Shown one piece after another: positions 56,217 to 64,000 of a stretch of 64,000 nucleotides of DNA. The stretch covers positions 1,364,001-1,428,000 of the forward strand of contig CP084612.1 of the NCBI GenBank assembly GCA_025917655.1, given 5' to 3'. This stretch comes from Chlorella sorokiniana (Eukaryota > Chlorophyta > Trebouxiophyceae > Chlorellales > Chlorellaceae). Each line of letters begins with the position of its first letter. The stretch's first letter is position 1. The notes beneath the pieces are model-generated. The model made no database searches. It was not told the origin of the DNA and was given only the letters and a program-made list of their open reading frames with translations. Position numbers and translations under genes: made by a program.

Positions 56217-57129
56217 ATGCGCTCGTTTGTTTTCCACGTGGCGCTGGTTGTGGCGCTGGCGGTCGCCAACCAAGCGACGCAGGCCGCCGCCCGCCTGCTC
56301 CCCCGAGCGGAGCCAGAGCGGCGCTGCACGGCGGGCTGGCAGCTGCTTCCCCCGAGCGCAACCCCGACCTAGAGTTTGCCACCCTGGAGGAGTTTCTGAT
56401 CAGCCCGGAGGCCAACGGCACGTGGCCCGAATGTAGCGGGGAGGACATTCTGGTTGCCAGCAAAGGCTGCTACCAGGAGACCACATCCACTACCAACTAC
56501 AAGTGGGCTGCAGCGCGCAGTAGAGCCTGCTTATGGCCCACTTGAATGCAAAGGATTGCGCTGGGCTGCACAGGTCCCATACTGCAAGGTGCTGCGGGGC
56601 AGAAGCTGTGCCCCCTGCCAGCCCTTCCCCCACCGCCTGCCCCTGCGCCTGCAGGCTGTGGCCTCGCTTCTCCTGCCCCTTAGACGACAGGAAGCTCGAG
56701 TACGTGACTGTGGGGCTGCGGGCGGAGCTGTCTCGGCAGCTGAACCCAAACGTGAGGGGCTGCACGCCGCGGAGACAGCAGGGGGCAGAAGCGCCACCCC
56801 CTGCCACTGCCTGCGCTGGTGCCGCTGGTATGCGTATGGAATCTCTGCTGCCCGCCCGCTGCATCTTCCGAAAGGCAAGGCTCGGGGCTTTCACATCTTG
56901 CTGCTCCCGCCCGTCCTTGGGCTTGCGCCCTCTGCCCCCGCTGCAGAGCACCGCCGGGCCTCCCATCGTGCTCGACCTCGACCTGCGAGCTGTGTGGAGG
57001 GAGAGGCGCATCCGCGGCCCCGACCCCAACGACGGCAACTTCTTCCCGGGCGTCGCGCTGCAGGATGTTGTGGAGGAGCCGCCGCCGCCGCCGCGAGCTG
57101 GCTCTGCACTCGCCCCGTCACCAAGCTGA
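56217..57129 (+). CDS. Secreted protein of unknown family
   Basis: Small extracellular or lumenal protein, not recognised. The ATG at 56217 starts a clear signal peptide (MRSFVFHVALVVALAVANQA). A frame change near 56330 leads into PERNPDLEFATLEEFLISPE and CSGEDILVASKGCYQE, with several Cys and an N-x-T sequon (ANGTW). The next exon, from about 56690, gives DDRKLEYVTVGLRAELSRQL. The last has GPPIVLDLDLRAVWRERRI and GPDPNDGNFFPGVALQDVVE, then a short Pro run and a stop at 57129. First of four consecutive plus-strand secreted-protein genes. Confidence 0.5.
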
Positions 57130-57498
57130 CGTTGCCCGCTGCAGACACTTCCCCTTCTTCCTTCATAACACTTATTTCGTTCTTGCCACGTATCGATAGC
57201 TCGACCACAGACAACAGCAGCAGGAAGGGATGCTCCAGTGGGCCGGCGCATGCGTGCAGGCGGGGGCGTGCCCGCCATTGGGAGCATGCAGCAAAGGCGG
57301 GACCGTGCATGAGGTTGAGGTTGGTTTGAATACGTGCGGAAGAAGTACCTTATGCTCCCGGATTCCTGCTCGAAGGCCGCCAGTGCGCTCGCGTCTCTTT
57401 AACACTCGCAACTCAGGTCTTCCTGACGCGGTGCCCCCATATTCAAGTAATTCGACGTCTTTTGGGTAATAGGCACTAGAATCCAGCGGTATCGGCCT
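57130..57498. other. Intergenic stretch
   Basis: 369 bases between two secreted-protein genes; AT-rich from 57150 to 57200 and near 57440. No gene seen. Confidence 0.4.
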
Positions 57499-58657
57499 AT
57501 GGCCCCCGGCGCGACCTTGCGTCTGCTGCTTGCAGCTCTGTCTCTGCTGCTAGGCTCGATTGCGGTTCGGAGCGCTTCAAGACGCGGTGCAGCAGCAGGT
57601 GTTGTAGCGGGGGCCGCTGCCCCAGGAGGCGCCGGCCGCGCCGCCGCCTCCGCTCCTTCTGCCACCCGGAGACCGCGGAGCTGCTGCAGAACGGCAGCGC
57701 CGCTGCCGTGCAGCGAGGAGCAGGAGCTCGACTCGCTGCAGGACCTGTACATGGAGCTGCCGGATGTGGGCGACCACACGCAGGCGGTGATTGACACATC
57801 GGCCTGCAACGCCACCGACCCAGAGGGGTATACCCAGGCGGTCGACTTGTTCGACGTTGGCGTGGCAGAGGTGGGTGCTCGCTTGGGTGTTTGGTTGGGA
57901 GGGTCGTGGTGCAGCAGCAATGGGCAGAGGCCCGGGTGGGCATGTCCCCAATCGTGGGTGTGTCGCGGGAGGCAAGTGGGCTGCGCAAACTGCGCCATGT
58001 CGCAGGCAGGGCTGAGGCGCAGCGCACGCACGACGGGTGTGTGATGCGGATGCTCGGCTCCCACCCTGCTCTGCCGCCTGCAGGTGGCCACCACGATAGG
58101 CGACGAGTACGTCGCGGCTGCAGGGAACGAGAGCTACTGGCAGACGGACTGCCATGGCGACTACACGACGGATACGTACAATGCCTGCCGCCAGCCACAG
58201 GCCGCGGATCCGCAGGTGTGGCTTCGCCGGGCACCCCCGTACCCGGTTTGCAGCACATCGAGCCACGGCTTGACTTGCGCGACGGGAGTGTCACGCCCCC
58301 TATACTAGCACAGCTCCTGAATCTTGCCTACCACCTCTTAATGCGCTTGTGCCAGAGTAACTTTTCCCTGAATGCCGCTTTGCGGCAAGTTCTGGTGGCC
58401 CCTGCTGCCATTTTAGTCCCTGTCTTGAGCCCCCTCCCCATGCCACCCCGACGCCCCACCCCCTTCATCCCGTCCCCTTCTCTGAGGTGCAGGCTGAGCC
58501 AGGAATCCAGTTCAAGATCTGGTTGAAACTCAGCTGCTCAGGCAGCACCAACGACACCGTGGCGCTGGAGGCATATGCCTTCCTCTCCAGCGGGGGCAAC
58601 AGCAGCGTGGTGGTGGATGGCTGGGAGGAGATTCCGTTGCCAGGGCCGGGACAGTAG
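57499..58657 (+). CDS. Secreted protein of unknown family (possible cystatin-like fold)
   Basis: The ATG at 57499 opens a signal peptide (LRLLLAALSLLLGSIAVRSA). After an Ala/Gly-rich stretch come ELDSLQDLYMELPDVGDHTQ and SACNATDPEGYTQAVDLFDV, joined across a GT-AG intron to VATTIGDEYVAAAGNESYWQ and TDCHGDYTTDTYNACRQPQA. The last exon has QAEPGIQFKIWLKLSCSGST, NDTVALEAYAFLSSGG and VVVDGWEEIPLPG, stop 58657. Several N-x-S/T sequons and Cys residues agree with secretion. The final strand pattern (a Gly turn before F-K-I-W-L-K-L) recalls cystatins, but this is weak. TGTAA at 58720. Confidence 0.55.
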
Positions 58658-59041
58658 CGTCTATGCACGGGGAGCAGCTTCATGAGGGCGCTGCAGATGC
58701 AGCAGTTGTGTTCTCTTGATGTAAACCACTTCATCCAGTATGGAAGCTCGACCTGAAGTTCTGGGAATGAACTGCGTGCTGGTGGTTGATGGCGGTGATG
58801 GCGGCGACGTCGGCCAGCAGTGGCAGGCGGAAGGCTTTCACTCGCCGGATTCGCTCAACATTTACAAATTTGGGATCCATAGCCTTGTGCGTAGGGTATC
58901 GACTGTACCTGTGTGAACCACAGAAGAAACGAAACAACCTCAGCGAAAAAAATGGTGTTCTCGGGGACTTTCTCTGTTGTGGGAGCAAATTCTTCGTTCC
59001 GAAACGTTGTTCCCTCCTTTTAGCCTTCCTCGAGCCTCACA
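58658..59041. other. Intergenic stretch
   Basis: 384 bases, with the TGTAA of the preceding gene at 58720 and an AT-richer leader before the next ATG. Confidence 0.4.
58720..58724 (+). terminator. TGTAA poly(A) signal
   Basis: 63 bases after the stop of the secreted-protein gene ending at 58657. Confidence 0.55.
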
Positions 59042-60603
59042 ATGAAGCTCGCACTTGCCGCCACTGCCATCACGCTGCTGCTGGTTTACATCCCTGCTGC
59101 AAGCGCTGACTGCGTCAACAACCGAATCGACTGTGAGTTGTTCTATGCCTTCAGATACACATGCGGCGGAGCAGCGGTGTGGGCCTGCCAACCCGCAGAG
59201 GCGGGGCCGCCGCATCGTGCCTGCGCCGGCAGAAGCCTTTGTCCTGATTTCGTCAACTGTCCAGGCCTTGCCCTGTGCTCCCTCGCACCGCAGCCACCGT
59301 GCAGATTGATTGCACGGGCAGCACCATCGGTCTGTATGAGGTGCTGGGGGGCTCAGCGTATGACGGCGCCGCCGCCGTCGAGCTCACCTACACCGGCCCG
59401 GCCATGGACGGTTACGACGTGGCAGACCTGCTGCAGTACCTGCTGTTCGGGTCGTGGGAGCCGCGTGTCCCCGTCACGCTGCGCCTGGTCAACGTGGCGC
59501 TGGAGGCGCAGCAGGTGCAGGTGTCCGCTGCGGTGGGCGCCGCCGCCGCCCGCAACCTGTCGGTCGCTCTGGAGCTCGTCGACAGCTCCATCTCGGGCAA
59601 CCAGTTCTCGATGTTCGGTGCGCTGGCGCCGTGGGGCGGCCTCGACATCACCATCCAACTGACCAACTCACGCGTCACCGGCAACCAGCTTGTGGTGGGG
59701 CTGGCGGCGGCGACGGGCGGAGACGCCGCCGCGGAGGTCACCCTCCTTGAGTCAGAGGTGTCTGGCAACACGGTGGCGGCCGCCGTCGCGCTGGCCAGCG
59801 GCGGAGCGCTGAACATCGACGTCGCGGGGCCCGCGGCACCATCTCACGCAACCTGGTGTCCGGGCGGCGCTGCTGCTGGCGGGAGGGCCGGCGAGCGCGT
59901 TTGCGGATTTGGCGGGCACAGCGGACGAGGGCAACCTGGTGCAGGGGCGGCGCTGCCGCTCACCGAGCTGCCGCTGGTCAGCCGCATCGTGGAGGCGGTG
60001 CTGTATGCAGGTGAGTGGGGTGGGTCGGTGGGCGAGGGGCTCAACCGGGTCCCCTGAGCGGTCAGCAGCAGCAGCCTGGCTGCCAGTGGCTGCCAGCTGG
60101 CCGACGGAACCAGCCCCCTTGCATAGCGCACGCTGTACAGCTGGAGGGCCCGGAACAATCGTGCCACTGCAAACCCAACCGGATTGCTTGACCAACCCCG
60201 TGCTTGTGCCGCCTGTTCCGCAGTGTATGTGGACAGCTCGTACCTGGCGGCTGACCTGGACAGCATTCAGGGCGAGCTGTGCGCCGAGCTGGAGCCAGAC
60301 GGTGCTCTCGCAGGTGCAATCGAGTATTCCATCCTGCCTGACCTGGCGGCCCTGCTGGACAGCGCCCTGTGCGCCCCAGACTCCCAGCTGCGCCTGTCCG
60401 ACCTGCTGGCAATCGTGACCGGAGAGGGGGCCTCCAGCGACGGCTACGGCTTCGGCCTCAGATCGCTGGCGGCCAAAGCGCTGCACGGCGGCGTCAGCCT
60501 GAAGGCCGCCTACGCGCTGGGCAAGGCCTTTGCAAAGCACCCGGCGGCGCTGGCGGTGCTGCCGGATCTCGTTGCTGCGCTGAGCCAGGGCGGCGCGCTG
60601 TGA
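59042..60603 (+). CDS. Secreted beta-helix-like protein, tandem copy A
   Basis: Three exons: 59042-59132, 59294-60010 and 60224-60603, summing to 396 codons. Exon 1 is a signal peptide (KLALAATAITLLLVYIPAAS). Exon 2 starts STVQIDCTGSTIGLYE and then shows a repeating strand-turn pattern: SSISGNQFSMFGAL, SRVTGNQLVVGLAA, SEVSGNTVAAAVAL, TISRNLVSGAALLL. This is typical of a right-handed parallel beta-helix with an Asn at each turn. Exon 3 is an all-helical domain: YLAADLDSIQGELCAELEPD, LPDLAALLDSALCA, LRSLAAKALHGG, YALGKAFAKHPAALAVLPDL, stop 60603. Compared with copy B, about 38 codons of exon 2 (59828-59945) are read in another frame through three one-base differences that sum to a codon. Function unknown; extracellular or wall location likely. 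Confidence 0.72.
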
Positions 60604-60969
60604 TGGCGGCAACCTGCCCATGGATGCCGCGTCAGGGCATCCCTGGCCCATGCACGCCTGATGGTGTTAAAAACTGAGTGTGGCAGCATGGGAACAGGCG
60701 CTAGAGCACTAGACCAGGCGTGGCACTGCGTGAGCGTCCACCGGCGGCGTCAGCTATGGCGGCATTATCGGGCCACCCCATCCCCCCATCCCAGCGGCCG
60801 TTTATCTTCTAGCCCTTTTCCTTGTAATGCCCGCAATTGCAGTATCTGGTGCTGAGCTGCACCACGGGAAGGTGCAGCGAAGGTCCCCTGTCTCGATTTA
60901 TATGCCTTCGCTCGGGTGCTGTTCTGAACTACAGTTTATATTTCTCTAGCAACAAACGCCAGCATAACG
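60604..60969. other. Intergenic stretch between tandem copies
   Basis: 366 bases containing the TGTAA of copy A (60823-60827) and an AT-rich TTTATATTT about 30 bases upstream of the copy B start. Confidence 0.4.
60823..60827 (+). terminator. TGTAA poly(A) signal of copy A
   Basis: 220 bases after the stop of the tandem copy A. Confidence 0.5.
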
Positions 60970-62559
60970 ATGAGACTGGCTCTGATAGCAACATGCGTGG
61001 CGCTGCTGCTCTACCGCGCCCCTGTTGCCCTTGCCGATTGCAATGAGACGCTGATCGATTGTGAGTTACCTCAAGGGCTGGTTCGGGCGCTTTCAGCATC
61101 AGGAACGGCGGGGGCATCTGGCGGGTTCAGCGGGGCCGCCACACTCTGCCCTTGCGTGGCAGGCTCCGATTCGACTCGTCCCTGCCCACCACCTGCACAC
61201 CCATCTGTCCGCAGCCACCGTGAAGATAGAGTGTCTGGGCAGCACGTATGGGCTGTACGGGCGCGCTGCGCGGCCCGAGAGTACGACGGCGCCGCCGCCG
61301 TCGAGCTCACCTACACCGGCCCGGCCATGGACGGCGAAGATGCGGCAGACCTGCTGCAGGACCTGCTGTTCGGGTCATGGGAGCCCCGCAGCGCTCCCGT
61401 CACGCTGCGCCTGGTCAACGTTGTCCTGGAGGGGCAGCAGGTGCAGGTGGCGGCTGCGCTGGGCGCCGCCGCCGCCCGCAACCTGTCCCTCACGCTGGAG
61501 CTTGTGGACTGCTCCATCTTGGGCAACCAGTTCTCGATGTTTGGCGCGCTGGCCGCGCGCAGCAACCTGGAGGTTTCTGTGCGCCTCTACAACACCCGAG
61601 TCACCGGCAACCAGTTCATCGGTGGGCTGGCGGCGGCGGCGGGCGGCGCCGCCGCCGCCGAGATCACCCTGGTGGACTCGGAGGTCTCTGGCAACAACGT
61701 GGCGGCGGCTGCTGCGCTGGCCAGCGCCGGCGCCGCATCGATCGACGTGGCGGCCGGCGGCGGCGCCATCTCTCGCAACCTGGTGTCCGGCGCGGCGCTG
61801 CTGCTGGCGGGAGGGCCGGCGAGCGCGTATGCGGATGTGGGCCAGGCTGCTGCGGAGGGCAACCTGGCGCAGGGGGCGGCGCTGCCGCTCACCGAGCTGC
61901 CGCTGGTCAGCCGCATCGTGGAGACCGTGCTGTACGCAGGTGGGTGGGGTGGTTCGGTGGGTGGGTGGGTGAATAGATCGGTGGGGTTGGGTTGCGTAGG
62001 GCATGGATGTGTGGGTGCGGAGGAGCAGAAAGGGACTCGGTGCTCTCTCCTGGCCGGCAGCTGCCGCAGAAGCTGGCCAGGCCGCCAGCCCTCCCTCACT
62101 GCAAGGCCCGTCCTGCCTGCCGCCAGCAAGCTCTTCATTCCGCATCTGCTCCGCCCCCATCCCCGACCGCAGCGTACGAAGACAGCTCGTACCTGGCTGC
62201 TGACCTGGACAGCATACAGGGCGAGCTGTGCGCCGAGCTGGAGCCAGACGGGCAGCTGTTGGCCGCCGCCGAGGATGCAGGCTTGGCTGACCTGGCGGCG
62301 CTGCTGGACAGCGCCCCTGTGCGCCCTGGACTCCCAGCTGCGCCTGTCCGACCTGCTGGCAATCGTGACCGGAGAGGAGGCCTCCAGCGGCGGCGGCGGC
62401 TTTGCGGTCAGCCTCAGATCGCTGGCAGCAAAAGCGCTGCACGGCGGCGTCAACCTGAAGGCCGCCTACGCGCTGGGCAAGGCCTTTGCAAAGCACCCGG
62501 CGGCGCTGGCGGTGCTGCCGGATATCATTGCCGCGCTAAGCCAGGGCGGCGCGCTGTGA
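60970..62559 (+). CDS. Secreted beta-helix-like protein, tandem copy B
   Basis: Tandem paralogue of the gene at 59042-60603 with the same three-exon layout: 60970-61060, 61215-61939 and 62173-62559 (401 codons). Exon 1 has the same length in both copies (91 bases) and encodes a signal peptide (MRLALIATCVALLLYRAPVA). The beta-helix-like repeats read CSILGNQFSMFGAL, TRVTGNQFIGGLAA, SEVSGNNVAAAAAL and AISRNLVSGAALLL. The helical C-terminal domain is nearly the same as in copy A (YLAADLDSIQGELCAELEPD; YALGKAFAKHPAALAVLPDI). Short frame differences near 61285 and 62315 together preserve the overall frame. Introns and the intergenic spacer do not align with copy A, while exons do. TGTAA at 62688. 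Confidence 0.75.
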   Translation: MRLALIATCVALLLYRAPVALADCNETLIDCELPQGLVRALSASGTAGASGGFSGAATLCPCVAGSDSTRPCPPPAHPSVRSHREDRVSGQHVWAVRARCAAREYDGAAAVELTYTGPAMDGEDAADLLQDLLFGSWEPRSAPVTLRLVNVVLEGQQVQVAAALGAAAARNLSLTLELVDCSILGNQFSMFGALAARSNLEVSVRLYNTRVTGNQFIGGLAAAAGGAAAAEITLVDSEVSGNNVAAAAALASAGAASIDVAAGGGAISRNLVSGAALLLAGGPASAYADVGQAAAEGNLAQGAALPLTELPLVSRIVETVLYAGGWGGSVGGWVNRSVGLGCVGHGCVGAEEQKGTRCSLLAGSCRRSWPGRQPSLTARPVLPAASKLFIPHLLRPHPRPQRTKTARTWLLTWTAYRASCAPSWSQTGSCWPPPRMQAWLTWRRCWTAPLCALDSQLRLSDLLAIVTGEEASSGGGGFAVSLRSLAAKALHGGVNLKAAYALGKAFAKHPAALAVLPDIIAALSQGGAL

Positions 62560-62867
62560 TGGCAGCAGCCCTTTGAAGTTGCATGCCGCGGGCACCGCCC
62601 CGACATGCTTGCATGGTGACGCCTGCTGGTGCCCCACGCCGCATTTCCAGGGCCGTGGAACGTCGTTACGTGCTCTGCGAGAACAAGTGTAAAGCTTTGT
62701 CCAGCCATTCTGCAGCAGCGCAACCAACAGAGCATGCACCCCATCCGCCGTCTCCCTGCTGAGGCGCATCCTTGCACCATGTGCTCACACATCTGCCGAG
62801 GTTGCCTTGCAAATAAATGTTGCTGGGCGCATGGCGGTGCAACATCATACAATTCACTCATGAAATA
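62560..62867. other. Convergent 3' region, copy B / GluRS
   Basis: 308 bases between two stop codons with the copy B TGTAA at 62688. No gene seen. Confidence 0.45.
62688..62692 (+). terminator. TGTAA poly(A) signal of copy B
   Basis: 129 bases after the stop codon. Confidence 0.5.
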
Positions 62868-63775
62868 TCAGTGCAAGAAGTTGCAAGCATAAATGGAAAG
62901 GTCGGCTTGGTCGACGTGCCGCGCAGCGCAGCGGTACGGACCTGAGCCCCCTTCCTGCTTGCGCGCCGCATCAAGGGGCCCATAGGGCGGCTCAGGGGCG
63001 GGCATGCCGGGCTGGGCCTTGGCGCGGCCATCGGGGATGTTGAACAGGATGAGGGGCTGCTGGGGCTGGGTGGGGTCGAAGGGGCGGTCGACGATGTAGT
63101 AGCCCTTGCGCTCCAGCTGGTGTGGTGGTCGGGGGAGCCCACGGAGTGAGGAGCACAGGGTGAGGAGACGGGGAGGCTGGGGGAACAGCAGTGCACCCGG
63201 GAGCAGAGGGCGCCCCGCAGCCGCCTTAGGCGCCCGGCAGCACCGCCTGCTGGCTGGGCAGTTTTATCCAAACACCAACCAGCGGTTCCTCTCTGCGGCG
63301 GCGGCACAGGCCGGCACCCACCTGGATGACCTCGCCCTGCTTCAGGCCCCGCATGTTGGCGTCGCCCACAGCGGCAGTCACCTCCTTCTGCGGCAGCGCA
63401 CGGCGGCAACAGCAGCGGCAGCCCCGGTCAGCGGCAGCTGGCAGAACCAGGGGCACTGGCAAACAAAGGCAACAGGGCGCCGTCCCCAGCCTTCCGTGCA
63501 CGAACAAGGAAGCAGGGCATGCGCTTGGCCCCCCCCGCCCCGCGTCAAGCTAGCAGTCCAGGCAGGAAGTGTGGCAGCAGCAGCCCGGGCTCTGAGGAAA
63601 GCGCGGCGCACCGAGGCACGGTTGACCCAGTCCTCGAAGTTGTCCTCCTCCTCCAGCTTGCGCTTGGTCACTAGGTAGCCAAAGTGCTGCAGCTCCAGGG
63701 CGGGGCACGTCTCGCTGGCCGCCAGCCACGTCAGCTTCAGCTTGGTCTTCTTGAAGTCGCCCTCCAGGTGCAGTT
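62868..63775 (-). CDS. Glutamyl-tRNA synthetase, cytosolic type (C-terminal part)
   Basis: C-terminal anticodon-binding region of the eukaryotic cytosolic GluRS, which charges tRNA-Glu. The exon at 63775-63612 gives ELHLEGDFKKTKLKLTWLA, CPALELQHFGYLVTKRKLEE and EDNFEDWVNRAS. The next, around 63390-63325, reads KEVTAAVGDANMRGLKQGEV and IQ. The last, from about 63120, reads LERKGYYIVDRPFDPTQPQQ and PLILFNIPDGRAKAQPGMPA. These are the conserved GluRS/EPRS blocks. The last exon as read continues to a stop at 62868, adding a lineage-specific tail; a GT inside it (GGCTCAG|GT near 62942) might instead be a donor. The region from 63776 to the right edge appears intronic, and the catalytic domain lies outside the window. 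Confidence 0.85.
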
Positions 63776-64000
63776 CTGTGGGCGGCGTGGGCAGCCAAGA
63801 TTGGAAGGAAACGGTTTGGAAAAGAACGCGTTTTGGAAGGAAACCAGGACCCAAGGACATGGGAAGCGGAGGCTGGCGTGAGGGCAGGAGGAGCGTGGGC
63901 TGAACGCTATCTCCCCCCGTTGCAGGGCGATGCACGCTGATCCCCCCCCCCCACACACACACGCCACTCTGCACACCCACCCAGCCACCGCCAGCCACTG
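63776..64000. other. Probable intron of the GluRS gene
   Basis: Sequence upstream of the CACAG acceptor at 63780-63776 (minus) with no GluRS-like coding; CA-rich near 63950. Confidence 0.4.

Noticed and set aside
1-64000. Retroelement, DNA transposon or virus-like insertions
   Set aside because: I saw no reverse transcriptase, integrase, transposase or capsid-like sequence, and no long terminal or inverted repeats.

Overview
The window looks like nuclear DNA of a chlorophyte green alga, probably a Chlorella-type trebouxiophyte. It is very GC-rich and densely packed with genes on both strands. Nearly every gene is cut by several short GT-AG introns, TGTAA follows many stop codons (the green-algal poly(A) signal), a hydroxyproline-rich PPSPP tail is present, and the cytochrome b6f subunit PetN is nuclear with a plastid transit peptide. 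I see no bacterial operon signs, rRNA, CRISPR array, or recognisable transposon or virus-like element.

Layout, left to right. 1-4.2 kb: an EDEM-like GH47 mannosidase (minus, cut by the left edge) head-to-head with EMC7. 4.4-9.3 kb: the cohesion/clamp-loader subunit DCC1 and an NAD(P)-dependent DFR/CCR-type reductase. 9.5-16.1 kb: a possible tiny zinc-finger gene, a secreted alpha/beta-hydrolase with a Pro-rich wall-type tail, and a transglutaminase-like protein. 16.4-25.2 kb: an unknown minus-strand gene, then two NYN-domain (PIN-like RNase) paralogues with a cytochrome P450 between them. 25.7-31.5 kb: a long Ala-rich coiled-coil protein diverging from TXNDC9. 31.6-39.3 kb: a dTDP/UDP-glucose 4,6-dehydratase diverging from a Trx-Grx-Grx monothiol glutaredoxin, then a plastid-targeted NTF2-like plus membrane protein. 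39.8-49.8 kb: an unknown Ser/Pro-rich protein, an EYA-type HAD phosphatase, nuclear petN, and the U5 snRNP assembly factor AAR2 with a 31-bp minisatellite in one intron. 50.3-55.6 kb: a plastid GIY-YIG protein and a TspO-like membrane protein. 56.2-62.6 kb: four consecutive secreted-protein genes, the last two a tandem duplicate with a beta-helix-like repeat. 62.9 kb to the right edge: the C-terminal part of cytosolic glutamyl-tRNA synthetase (minus).

Most of these are unrelated housekeeping genes. Two links stand out: EDEM with EMC7 (both ER protein quality control or biogenesis) share a promoter region of about 250 bp, and the secreted cluster at the right looks like a local expansion of surface proteins. 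A second recurring theme is technical: in most genes a conserved exon changes reading frame once or more, usually as if one G or C were missing from a G/C-rich run. This suggests consensus indel errors rather than many pseudogenes. Gene spans below are therefore given as start codon to stop codon across introns; internal exon borders are quoted where I could read them.
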